Shown: in pieces, positions 23,101 to 40,708 of the stretch | Numbering within the stretch: the first letter of the stretch is position 1 | How the letters are laid out: each line of letters opens with the position of its first letter | DNA from: Struthio camelus | Lineage: Eukaryota; Chordata; Aves; Struthioniformes; Struthionidae | Direction of reading: 5' to 3' | DNA length: 64,000 nt | Assembly: GCF_040807025.1 (NCBI RefSeq) | Contig: NC_090967.1 | Location: forward strand, 6,626,001 to 6,690,000 | Position numbers and translations under genes: made by a program | Notes under the pieces: generated by a model | What the model was told of the DNA's origin: nothing | Database searches by the model: none | The model's input: the letters and a program-made list of their open reading frames with translations, nothing else

Positions 23101-24970
23101 GTCCACGCGGGGGCTTCAGGGGAAGCCCTAGGGGGCCGGGATCAGGGTCCCCGCAGGGGTCAGGCTGGGAGCACTGTCCCCACCAGGGCAGCCCGTCCCC
23201 TCATGACCCCCCCGGCCTTGCAGACTCACATCTTCGCCTCCCTCTCGCTCTTGCAGGCCACGTAGCGCTGCACCTGGGCCTGGTTCACGCCGTACATGGA
23301 GAGCCAGAGCAGCGTGCCGCCCAGCAGGAAGGTCCAGAAGGTGTACCGGCTCCGCGGGTCGGGGTTGAAGCTGGCAGAGCGGCACGCGGCCAGGGCAGAG
23401 GGTGAGCCGGGGCCGGCACCGCCGGCACAGCCATCCCAGCGCCCGGCTCTGGCAGCCAGCAGCCCAGCGACGGGGCCGGTGCGGGCTCAGGACCGTCACT
23501 GCTCCAGCAGCTCTGCGGCTCCTCCCCGGCACGGGGATGGCCGGGCAGCGTGCATGGGGGTGCAAGGACTCACTCGCCGAAGTTAACCCTGGAGCCGTTG
23601 GCCGCGATGGCCAGGACGCTGGCGGGGCCCCCGGCCAGCAGCATCCCCCGGGCGATGACGGCGACGAAGCCGGAGAGCATCACGAAGACCTGGAAGACGT
23701 CGGTCCAGACGACGGCCTTCATCCCGCCCTGCAGGAGACGGGGCCGTGCATGAGGGCTGGGGCACGTCCCCCGTGGCGCCCGCGGCCGCCCGCTCCCGCG
23801 CTCACGATGGTGGTGTAGAAGGTGCAGACGGCTCCCGTGGAGAGCAGCGATGCCCAAATGTCCAGGCCGGTCACTAAAGGAGAAACCACGATGCTGAGCA
23901 GAGCTCCGGCCCCTCGGATGAAGTTGAGGGGGAAAAACGGGCTCAGCCATCCCCGCCGGGACGTGCCGGGGAGCGGGGCGCCGCCGTACCCTGGTTGAGG
24001 ATCAGCGCGGGGGCGTAGATGACGATCCCGGTGTAGAGCATCTGCGGGAGAAGGAGGGTCAGGACCGGCGCCGGAGCGCTGCGGACGGGCGGGAGGCCGG
24101 GAGGGCTGCAGGGAGCCCGCGGGTCGGCGGCGATCAGAGCCGGCCCCACGGGGACCGGGGCAAACGTGCCACGGCTCCCGCACCGTGTCCAAACACAGTG
24201 TCCGGGCACTTGGAAAACACTCGGGTTTTCATTCAAAACAGCACCCCCGCAAGGCCCCTCCGCGGCGTTATTTGTGTTGAACGAGGCGGCGCGGCAAACA
24301 CGAGCACGAGAACCCGAGCGTTTCCTCCGGGGCCAAGGAAAACGCCGAGCCCGGCTGGGAACAAGCCCCCCGCCACGGCCGGCCCCGGCGGTGGCTACGC
24401 ACCGTGGCCACCACGTACTGGACGGTCCCGCACAGCCGGACGCTCCTGCTGAACCGCCGCTCCAGGTACTGGGGACGCGGAGAGGGACGGCGTGGAGGGA
24501 GGGTGCCGGGGCCGGTCCGGGAGCCCCGGCGCCTGCGCTCCGTCCGTGCCCGGGCTTCGCCGGGCGGCCAGCGCTCCCCGCTGCCGGCGACCCACCTCGT
24601 AGGTGCTGGTGAGCCCCAGGCGGTGGAAGACGGGCAGGAAGAGCAGGGCGGTGAGGAGGGTGCTGAGCAGCTGCCCCAGGCACATCCAGAGGAACTTGGC
24701 GCCGTAGCGGTACGCCTCGGCCGGCACCCCCAGCACCTGCACCGCCGACATGAAGCTGGCCGAGAGCGACAGCCCCACCGGCACCGCCGACATCCGCCGG
24801 CCGCCCGTGAAGAAGTCGTCCGCGGTCTTCTGGCCGCCCCGGGAGAGGGCTTGGAAGAGCCCGATGCCCGTGGAGACCAGCAGCATCAGGCCGAAGACGC
24901 CGTAGTCCGCGAGGCTGAAGGTGCGCGTCTCCGGCCCCCGCGCGTCCGGGCTCCCCGGCGCGGCCAGCGT
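20116..24970 (-). CDS. SLC5A5: SLC5A5, sodium/iodide symporter (NIS)
   Basis: Sodium-coupled iodide importer of the SLC5 family, a basolateral membrane protein of thyroid follicle cells. Fourteen coding exons join in frame: 24970-24596, 24468-24403, 24041-23990, 23873-23806, 23728-23574, 23370-23230, 22592-22463, 22239-22151, 22046-21934, 21310-21240, 20979-20893, 20776-20589, 20472-20369 and 20258-20116 (TAG). The product would be about 593 aa against 643 in human. Diagnostic blocks include [81 protein letters not shown] and [18 protein letters not shown] near residue 231 and an NGT in the last loop are glycosylation sequons, as in human. The tail is shorter than human but ends ETDV, a class I PDZ ligand (human ends ETNL). 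No ATG is in frame in the first exon. The best start is an ACG at 24970-24968 preceded by GCCGCC, so the 5' end is uncertain. A possible acceptor at 25001-25000 would allow an upstream exon. Confidence 0.93.
21345..21905. repeat. ~20-bp minisatellite (GCACGGCACAGTGCAGTGCA) in an SLC5A5 intron
   Basis: A 560-base array of GCACGGCACAGTGCAGTGCA and variants fills the intron between the exons at 21240-21310 and 21934-22046. The open frames over it, rich in RHGAVQHGT or CRAVPCCTAL peptides, are translations of the repeat. Confidence 0.9.
22790..23115. repeat. 40/60-bp minisatellite in an SLC5A5 intron
   Basis: The phrase GGGTCCATGCACAGGGGTTA recurs at 40- or 60-base spacing, alternating with GGGTCCATGCAGGGGTGCAG. 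The array lies in the intron between the exons at 22463-22592 and 23230-23370. The open frames over it are repeats of [13 protein letters not shown]-like peptides, not genes. Confidence 0.9.
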
Positions 24971-25001
24971 GGCGGCGGCAGCGGGCGCGGGACCACCAAC
25001 T

Positions 25002-27592
25002 GCGGGCGGACGGAGGCCGCGGCTGCGCTGCCGGCGCCGGGGACGGCCGGAGCCGCACGGACACCCGGCAGCAGCAAAGCTGGAGCGAAAGGAAAGTTTG
25101 TGCAGTTATCAAGTGACGTGGAGCGCGCGGCGGGAGGGCTGAGCGCGGGGCGCAGGGCAGCGCCGGGCTGCACGCAGCGCGCGGCGGCGGCGAGGCAGGA
25201 GCCACCAAAGGGACAGACCTTCCTCAGCAGGGAGAGTGCCCCAAATACCTCCCGGTTGGAAGCATGCGTGAAATGCTCGGTCCGCTCTGCTCCTGAGCAG
25301 CGCAGACGCCCCTCCTGCGCGAACCCACGGCCCGGGGCAGCGACGGCCCCCGCGGGAGCCGCAGCCGGCGGCAGAGCGATGCCGAAAGCGGCTGCAGCCG
25401 CGGAGAGCGCAGCAAGCAGGGAGGGAGGGAGCAGAAAAACCGGCCGAGCAAAATTCATCTTTAGGCAGAGGACAAAACAAAACCAACGCGCGCATCTGTA
25501 CCAGAACGAGCCCGTTCCGCGGTGGCTCCACAAGGAGCGGGACCCCGCCGAGCTGCCAGAAAAAGGGAAGCGGAGCAGAGCTGGGGACGGCCGGCGGCCC
25601 CCGGGCAGCCCGGGGCAGCGGCGGGATGCTCGGCGCCGGCGGGCGAGGAGCCTGCTCCGATGTCCTTGGGGGTGTTGCCGTGCCGGAGGGGAGAGCAAGG
25701 CCACGCAGCCCCGGCGGCGAGGGGCTGTCCGTGCCTCGCACCCCTTCGGCGCCGGCCCGCGGGGCGGGAGCTGCTCCGGGCACCGGCGGCAGGTTTAGGG
25801 CACCGGGGAGGGACGTCAGGCGCTGCGTGGGGGGTTGGCGTCCAGCTGGGTGTCCCGAAGGGGCGAAGCCCATAACCCCTTCCCGCCCGCTCGCCCCGGC
25901 GCCGGCTGGCTCCTGCCCTTTCCTGGCCGCCCGGGACGGGTGCGGGACCCTGGCCCAGGGTCCGAGGGTGGCTCAGCCCCTGCCCCGCCGCCCGGCGCTC
26001 CCGGCCTCCCTCCCTCATCCCTGCAAACACGGGGACGCCTCGGGCGGGCTTGTGAGCCTGCCCGGAGCTGCGGATGCCAAGTTTCAGGCAGCGGGAGCTC
26101 CTGCGGGGGGCTGGCGCAAGCCCCTGCCGGGGGCCAGCCGGGGCGACGGCGGCGGCCCCGACCCGCCGAGGTGCCTCCGTGCCATGCCGGCACCGCCGCG
26201 AGCCAGAGCGTGGCCCCGCCGCCAGCCCGGCTCGCTGCCGGCACTGCGTCCCGGGGCGCCCCGGGGCTCTGCGCCGGTTCAGCGCCTCCCTGCCCACGGC
26301 GAGAGCGTGGCCGTGGCCGGGTCCCGGGGCGGCACCGGCAGCCCCCCCCCGTCCCGCGCCTCCGGCTTTGCCGCTTCGAAGAAATGGTTAGAGCAGCAGA
26401 AAGGGCAAAGCAACAAGCGGTGGCTGCTGGGGCCCCCCCCGCATCCGCCAGCCGCCGTGCAGAGCTGCACGGCACGGGGCCAGGCACGGCACGGCACAGC
26501 ACGCACACGGCGCCGCGCGCACCCAGGCAGCGCCCAGGCAAAGGGTCTGACGCCGTCCGCATCCCTTCCCGGGGGGGAACCCAGGGTGCATCCTCCCCGT
26601 GCCCGGGCGAGAGGAGGGGCCGGGGCGCAGGGATGCTCTGGCCTGGCCGGCGGTTCCCGCGGCACGAGGAGGTGCCAGCGCTGGCCCTGGATGCCCCTTT
26701 GCCCCCCCGGTTGGGCCCTTCTTGCCCTCAGTGGTTCCTTTCTGCCCCGGGGCCCCGTCACCCCGCTCCCTCGCCAGGAAGTCCCCAGGCAGCTCAGAGA
26801 CTCTGTGGGCAGGAAGGAAGTCAGAAAGGGGATTTTTTTTTTTTTTAACTCTCCCCTTCTTCACTCGCAGCCTCCTACGCAGCCCAGAAAGCCCAACGCC
26901 GGAGGTGCCAGCGCTGCTGGGACCCTCTGCCCGGGGCCGGAGGACGCCGGGCGCCAGCCAGGCCGCGGGGAGCGCAGCAGGTAGCGCGGCGGCACGGCCG
27001 CGCGGGGGGCTTCGCGGGTCGGGGCACGGCGCACGGCTGGCGAGGCGAGAGCGGCGGTGGGAAGGGCTGGGGAGGACCGGTTCGTCCAGCTGGGAAAACT
27101 GCTGCGGCGTGCCTCGGTTTCCCCTTCTGCAAAACAAGTGCCGGGAGGCCCAGGACGGGCTGGTCGCAGCCCTAGGCATGCTGCGGGCTTTGCTGCGGGG
27201 TTTTAACCCCGGGGCAGGAAGGATGCCGGGGGAGCCGCGTAGGGAAGGGTGCGCGGGCAAGGCGAACGCCCCAGCTGCTGCCGAGAGCCCCCGGGCACGG
27301 CTCCAGCGCCTGCTCCTCGCCGCGGCCCCGAGCAAGCGAGCACCCGGTGGCAGGGTTTAAACCCTGCCGAGTCCCTGGGCGACCCTGCTGCTGGCACCCG
27401 GCAGGGCAGAGCCAACACGGCCGTGCAAGAGATCCCCCCCGCAGCGGGGGACCAGAGGGTCCTTTCCCAGCGGCGCGGCTGGGATCCCCCCCCCCCCCCC
27501 CGCCAGCTGGGGTGATGCCGGGGCGGGGGGCGGACGTGCCTCCGTGGGGGACAGCACCACCCTTGCGCTGAGCACCCTCGCTGTCGTGACAG
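25002..27592. other. GC-rich stretch between SLC5A5 and JAK3, no gene recognised
   Basis: About 2.6 kb of CpG-rich sequence between two divergent genes (SLC5A5 minus, JAK3 plus). It should hold both promoters and their untranslated first exons. Many long open frames exist on both strands because stop codons are rare at this GC content. Their products are low-complexity and overlap one another, so I call none. A T-run lies at about 26,830-26,846. The human order has RPL18A between JAK3 and SLC5A5; I found none of its conserved peptides here. Confidence 0.6.
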
Positions 27593-27600
27593 CACCCGCC

Positions 27601-35909
<8,309 letters not shown>

Positions 35910-36008
35910 CGGGCGAGGGGCCGGAGTGAGGCCGGGGGCCGGACGCCTCCATCCCCGGCACAAGGCGGTGACAGACGGACACACGGATGCAGCGATGCTG
36001 CAACATGC

Positions 36009-36014
36009 TTTAAT
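36009..36014 (-). terminator. Possible minus-strand polyadenylation signal (ATTAAA)
   Basis: The minus strand reads ATTAAA 100 bases past the JAK3 stop. It could end a minus-strand transcript coming from the INSL3-like relic, which would then overlap the JAK3 3' untranslated region. The support is the motif alone. Confidence 0.25.
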
Positions 36015-36499
36015 GGCTCCGGGCGCAGCAGAGGGACCAGGCAGCGAGGGGGTGACACGGCAGCAGCGGGGACATGGGATGGGGCCGCAGCAGCCCACGG
36101 TCCCATTTTGGGACAGAGCGGAGCCCGGGGCAGCACGGAGCCGGGCCCGGGACGCCGAGCCTGTGCTGGCATCGCCTGCTGCCCCCGTGGCCGTCCGGAG
36201 CTGCCTTTCCACCCAGACCCGCAGTGGCTGGGGGGGTCCCAGCCCCAGCGCTCATCCTCCCACCTTCCCCTCCACCCACGAGGACTGGAAACTTCCCCAT
36301 AACCCTCCCAGCACGTGATGGCAAACGCTGCTTTTCCCGTAAAGGGGGTGTCCGGGGCGGGGGCCGCGTGGCTCGCCGGGCAGCAGGCGCGTGGGCACTG
36401 CCTCCCGCAGGCATCACCGGCCGCTGGTGCTTTACCCTGCAGCCTGCCCCCTTTTCCAGCCCTTACTGCTGCAGTCACAGTGGGACTTGGCCAATTTCT

Positions 36500-36505
36500 A
36501 TTAAA
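36500..36505 (+). terminator. JAK3: Candidate polyadenylation signal of JAK3
   Basis: ATTAAA on the plus strand, about 590 bases past the JAK3 stop, in a short AT-rich patch. No AATAAA was seen earlier in the 3' region. Confidence 0.5.
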
Positions 36506-36654
36506 TTTCAGTAGAATTTGTCAGCAGGGTGACAGCAAGACGGAGAGGGAGGGAGAGGAGACCCGCGCGCGCACCTCTCCCCGCTGAAAGAACCGCTGCA
36601 GCGTGAGCTCAACCCTCCTATTAGCCACCGGCGAATCCCTTTGGCGCGGAGCAA

Positions 36655-36945
36655 GCAGGGCGCTGGCTCCCGCTGGGTGCAGCCGCCCGAGCAGCATGCA
36701 CCGGCACCCGGGGGGACCCGGGGGGTCCGCTCTGCTGGGCTGCCGGAGCGTGGGGCAGCGGGGAGCGGGCTGCGGGGGCGCAGCCGAGGCCGGGGCCCCC
36801 GCACTCACCGGCGGATCGCCCGGGCAGCGGGCTCCGGCGGGCGCCCCCGCACCGGGCGACGATGGCCCGCATCAACTCCCGGCCACGAGGGCCAGGCTCA
36901 CCTGCCGGCGTGTGGTGCACAGCACCCCCAGGCTCAGGGACCCGC
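36655..36945 (-). pseudogene. INSL3: INSL3-like relaxin-family relic between JAK3 and B3GNT3
   Basis: INSL3 lies between JAK3 and B3GNT3 in human. Here the minus strand carries both halves of a relaxin-family hormone. At 36890-36835 it encodes GRELMRAIVARCGGARR, like the B chain (human INSL3: GHHFVRALVRVCGGPRW). At 36702-36655 it encodes ACCSGGCTQREPAPC, like the A chain (human CCLSGCTQQDLLTLC). A donor (GTGAGT) follows the B-chain exon at 36808, about where relaxin genes have their intron. The relic looks broken. The first B-chain cysteine reads Arg (CGT), although one extra T before it would restore LCGREL. The A chain has seven rather than eight residues between its last two cysteines. No stop follows the A chain, no clear signal peptide is seen, and the visible splice phases do not match. 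It lies convergent with JAK3, whereas I recall human INSL3 and JAK3 in the same direction. Sequencing error is an alternative. Confidence 0.6.
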
Positions 36946-36970
36946 TGGGCTTCGCTCCTCATCTCGCTGC

Positions 36971-36976
36971 TTATAT
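36971..36976 (-). promoter_or_regulatory. TATA box upstream of the INSL3-like relic
   Basis: The minus strand reads GCATATAAGCAG, a good TATA element, about 80 bases upstream of the B-chain motif. Initiation would be expected near 36,945, and the ATG at 36962-36960 would then lie upstream of the start site. It supports a former or present minus-strand gene here. Confidence 0.45.
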
Positions 36977-37136
36977 GCGGCCGCTGCAGCCCTGAGCATC
37001 CCGGGCTGCACGTGGTAGCCCACGGGGCGGCATCCCCCCTGCCGGTGCCCCCGCATCACCCACAGACTCGTGCCAGGCTTGCCCCCACCCCCGGGAAGGC
37101 ACCGGACCGCACACGCTCGTTTACACCACGCACTCG

Positions 37137-37142
37137 TTTATT
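37137..37142 (-). terminator. B3GNT3: Polyadenylation signal of B3GNT3
   Basis: AATAAA on the minus strand, about 315 bases past the B3GNT3 stop codon at 37458-37456. Confidence 0.7.
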
Positions 37143-37455
37143 CTCCCGCCGATGCCTCGGGTCTGGCTGTGCAGCGGGAGGACAGAGCCCGAGGCCAAAG
37201 CAGGCGCAAAGCCGGCTCTGGGGGCAGGCTGGGCCCGCCGAGGTGCTCGGCAGCCCCTGGAGATGGGGCTCAGCACCACCGGACCGCCGGCAGCCGCCTC
37301 TCTGTGCACCCAGGAGCCCCCATCGCAGCCCGGCGGCACCGAGCACCAGCAGCGACGACGGGGCATCCGGGAGAGAGCAGCAGCCGGACCGACGCTCTGC
37401 GCTCACCATCACCCCCCACCCCAGCGCTTGATCCTTCTCGGGCACCGGGGTGCTC

Positions 37456-38595
37456 TCAGGTGCTGGGGTAGATGCCCACCCTCCTGCCGCAGCGCAGCTG
37501 GGGCTCGTGGAGGGCCTGCCACATCAGCACCATCTCGTAGGGCGCGAAGCGGTGCACCAGCAGCAGCTCCCGGTAGTAGCAGGGGTCGAAGGGCTCGGCC
37601 TTGGAGGGCACGTGGAGGCCCGTGGTCCGGATGCCGGCGTGCAACGCCGGGGCCAGCCCTGCCTTCTCCAAGCACATGCCCAGGTAGACGTCGTCGATGG
37701 GGAAGAGCTCGATACCCCGCGACTCCCGGTAGATGATGCGGGCGGTGAAGCCGGACATGAGCATGCCGCCGCCTCCGCAGTAGGGCGGGTACCACTCCGA
37801 GGACGTCACCTGCGTGGGCACGTAGTACTTGCTGCCCTTGCTGCGGATGGGGCCCACGTTGGTGATGAGGTGGCCCACGAAGAGGTGCTGGTCCTTGGCC
37901 TCCCGGGCGGCCAGCGCGAAGCGGATGACGTTGTCCGTGTTGACGAAGACGTCGTCGTCCCCGTTGAAGATGAAGCGGACGCCGGGGCAGTTCTCCTCCA
38001 GCCAGGCGTGGAACAGCACCTGCTTCAGCGTCAGGTTGAAGAAGGTGTCCCAGAAATCCCACTGCAGGACGTCGCCGTGCTCCCGCTGCTCCAGCCGCAG
38101 CAGCTGGTTCAGCTTGGGCGCCTCCGCGCCGCCGGGAGCCACCCCGCACAGGAAGACCCGGCGGACGCGGGCCCCCGCGAACACCCGCTCCTGCCCCCAC
38201 GTCTTGCGGATCACCTCCCGGCGCACGTAGTTCCCCGGCGAGGACTTGATGGCCAGGAGGAGGAAGATGCCGGGGGAGCGCGCCGGGCCCCCGCACTTCC
38301 CCGGCACGTCGAGCAGCGCGGGGAACGCCCGGCAGTGCTTGTAGCGCAGGAAGTCCTGCACGTGGCCGGGCAGGGCGGCGAAGCCGGAGACGTTGTGCAC
38401 CGACGCGTTGGCGGCGCAGGGGGCGGGGGGCTCGGCCGAGGGCGGCGGGAGCCCGGGGGCGGCGCTGGGGCTGGGCTCGGGGCCGGCGGGCGTGCGCGGC
38501 CGGAGCCACGCGTCGTGCGACAGCAGGTAGCAGAGCCCCAGCAGCCCCACGGCACCCAGGCCCCACGTCTCCAGCCTGTAGCGCCGCTGGGACAT
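37456..38595 (-). CDS. B3GNT3: B3GNT3, beta-1,3-N-acetylglucosaminyltransferase 3
   Basis: Golgi glycosyltransferase of family GT31 that adds GlcNAc in beta-1,3 linkage. In mammals B3GNT3 extends core 1 O-glycans, including those of L-selectin ligands. One exon carries the whole frame of 379 aa (human 372). I start at ATG 38595-38593 because a splice acceptor (CTCTTGCAG) ends at the base before it, so upstream codons are intronic. The protein is type II: a short basic tail, one membrane segment at about 9-25, and a proline-rich stem at about 34-60. The catalytic domain shows KSSPGNYVRREVIRKTWG (117-134), FFNLTLKQ (185-192), the metal-binding GDDDVF (212-217), VGPIRSKGSKYYVP, YCGGGGMLMS, FPIDDVYLG (298-306) and FDPCYYRELLLVHRF. 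NLT at 187-189 is a sequon. Closest human match is B3GNT3, supported by its place between INSL3 and FCHO1. The untranslated 5' exon was not located. Confidence 0.95.
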   Translation of the reverse strand: MSQRRYRLETWGLGAVGLLGLCYLLSHDAWLRPRTPAGPEPSPSAAPGLPPPSAEPPAPCAANASVHNVSGFAALPGHVQDFLRYKHCRAFPALLDVPGKCGGPARSPGIFLLLAIKSSPGNYVRREVIRKTWGQERVFAGARVRRVFLCGVAPGGAEAPKLNQLLRLEQREHGDVLQWDFWDTFFNLTLKQVLFHAWLEENCPGVRFIFNGDDDVFVNTDNVIRFALAAREAKDQHLFVGHLITNVGPIRSKGSKYYVPTQVTSSEWYPPYCGGGGMLMSGFTARIIYRESRGIELFPIDDVYLGMCLEKAGLAPALHAGIRTTGLHVPSKAEPFDPCYYRELLLVHRFAPYEMVLMWQALHEPQLRCGRRVGIYPST

Positions 38596-38597
38596 CT

Positions 38598-40408
38598 GCA
38601 AGAGAGGTGGCGGGGGGGGGGGGAGCGGGGCTCAGCCGGGGCGCCGCTGCCATCCGTGGGGCTGGTGCTCTCCGAAGGGGAAGGGACCGTGCACATCCTC
38701 CCACGCTGGTGATGACTGCAGAGGCCGAAGGCTCCCTCTCCGCTGGAGCAAGCCCTGCTTCGCCCCATGGCCCAGCACCTCCAGGTGCCCCTCTCCCCGG
38801 GGAGCGCCGGCCGCGGCTCCCCCGCCCCGGCCCCGGCACCTGCTCTCCGGCTTCTGCGCGCCCGGCTGCTGCGGGGGGACCCCAGCCCGGCCCATGGGTG
38901 CTCCCCGAGCAGGGAGCGCGGGGTGGCCCCCTGCCCCAGCCTTCCTCCCGGAGCCCCTCCTGCCCCCCCGGGGGTCCGGCGAGGGGCCCCGCTGCGGCCG
39001 GGGCTCTCCGAGGCCGCGCACCCTCCTCCGCTCGCCCCACGCCGGGGCAGGCGGCACAACCTGCCCCCTCGGCCTCGCCGCCGTCCCCTCCTCTCCCGCC
39101 CCTTCCTCCACGACACGCGCAGGGGGGGCAGCCCCGCTGTTCCCCGCGCTCGGGGGCCATCCTGGGAAAACCCTGCCCTCTTCCCCACCTTCCCTTCCAT
39201 CCTTTTGGCCCCCAAAGCCACTTCCCAGCCCCTGAAGGGAGGGATGCTGCAGCCCCGGCAGAGGCAGCTCATCTCCACCGCGGGGCTGCAGCCCGGTCCT
39301 GCACCGTCCCGGGCTGCCGCTGGTGGGGGAGCGGGGAGCCCTCCCCGGGCTGGCCCTGCACCCCAGGGTCACGCCATGGTGCAGACATCCGCTGCGCTCC
39401 TTGCTCTGGTGCACGGAGGGGCCAGGCACCCATGGGTGCAGGGCAGAGCAGCTGGAAACACCTGAGCCCCAGGCAGAGCAATAAATGTGGGGGAGTTCCA
39501 GGACGGGGCTGTTTTCACTGGGCCAAAGGTCTCCTAACAGCCCTTCCCGGCGCTCCCGGGCACAGCTTGGAGAGAGCAAACACCTCTGACCCCTCCAGGG
39601 TGCGGCCTCGAAGCCAGGGACTGCCAGGGAGGGTGCAGGGACACAGGCACCCAGGGCTGCGTTGCCTCCAAGGGTGTTGCCCAATGGCACCGACTAAGGC
39701 GATGGCCGGGCAGGCCCAGGGCCCGTGGAGAAGCCAGCCTGGGTTTGCTGGCCTTGGCCCTCGAGGAAAAACCACAGCCGACACGAGGACGCCGGCTGCA
39801 TCTCGCCCGCTGGGCGCCCACCGTCCCCGCGGCCGGGCACGAGGGCAGAGCCCGGCCGGCCGGGACAGGGGAGCACCGGGGAGCGCCACATTGGCACCCC
39901 GGTTGCACCAGGCTGCTGCCCTGGCTGCAAAGAGCTGCTGGTGCCCCTGGAAACCCAAACCCTGGAGCCTCCCGCGCCCCCCGCCAGCATTCTCCCCAGC
40001 GGCCCCCGATACCTTGGTGTGGCGCTGGCTGCAGCTCAGGGCCGCCCCTGCGTCTCAGCCTCTTCCTGTGCACAAAATGCCCCGGCAGCTGTGTTATCTC
40101 CTCTCCCGAGATCCTCCCACAGGCAGGTGTCGCGGAGGGAGGCCACCTGCCCGCCCTCCACCGCCCCCAGGAGCATCGCCGGCAGCTGCAGGGCGCTGCA
40201 AGGTCCGCCCTGGCTCCGTGCCTCAGTTTCCCCCCAGCCCTGCCCAGGCCGCCGGGGGAGCGCGGCGCGGCGCCCCGGTGCCCCCCGGGAGCGGGGCGCA
40301 TCAGCCGAGCCATGTTGCCAAGGAGGAGCCCGGAGCCACCCGGGGAGACGTCACCAACGGCTCCGACCCGGCGCCGCGACGCAGGCAGGAGGCGGCGGGG
40401 AATTATTA
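38598..40408. other. Upstream region of B3GNT3, no other gene recognised
   Basis: GC-rich sequence between the B3GNT3 coding exon and the FCHO1 3' end. It should contain the untranslated first exon and promoter of B3GNT3. A 600-codon plus frame (38,607-40,409) covers nearly all of it, but it is a proline/alanine/arginine-rich chance frame without any family signature. Confidence 0.6.
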
Positions 40409-40420
40409 GAAAATAAAGTG

Positions 40421-40426
40421 TTTAAT
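40421..40426 (-). terminator. FCHO1: Polyadenylation signal of FCHO1 in a bidirectional AT patch
   Basis: The minus strand reads ATTAAA about 285 bases past the FCHO1 stop (40711-40709). The same AT-rich patch holds two plus-strand AATAAA copies at 40412-40417 and 40424-40429, so a plus-strand transcript might also end here. Confidence 0.55.
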
Positions 40427-40708
40427 AAAAGAGCAGCTCCTGCTCCCTTCACAGCACAGAGGAGGACGGAGGGGACCATCCTCCAGCCAGCAGGAGACGA
40501 CGGTTACAGCCAAGGCGACCACGGAGGGGAGCCAAGAGGAAGAGGAGGAGGAGGAGGAGGAGGGCTCTTACCCGGCCAGCGCAATGCCAGGGCCTCGGTT
40601 GTGGCCAGCAGCACCCCCTCCCCAGCCAGCCTCCATCCAGTGTTTTGAGTTCAACCAACCAAGGAGAAAGCCCGGAGGAGCTCGGAGGATCCGAGCGGGA
40701 GGCGACGC

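Noticed and set aside
36603-37018. Plus-strand open frames as the INSL3 gene
   Set aside because: None contains the paired-cysteine A chain or the CGG B-chain motif; both are found only on the minus strand.
38596-38601. B3GNT3 start two codons upstream (MQMS...)
   Set aside because: The upstream codon is TTG, and these bases form a splice acceptor (CTTGCAG) right before the true ATG.
38607-40409. 600-codon plus frame opposite the B3GNT3 upstream region
   Set aside because: No recognisable domain, GC-driven composition, and overlapping frames on both strands.
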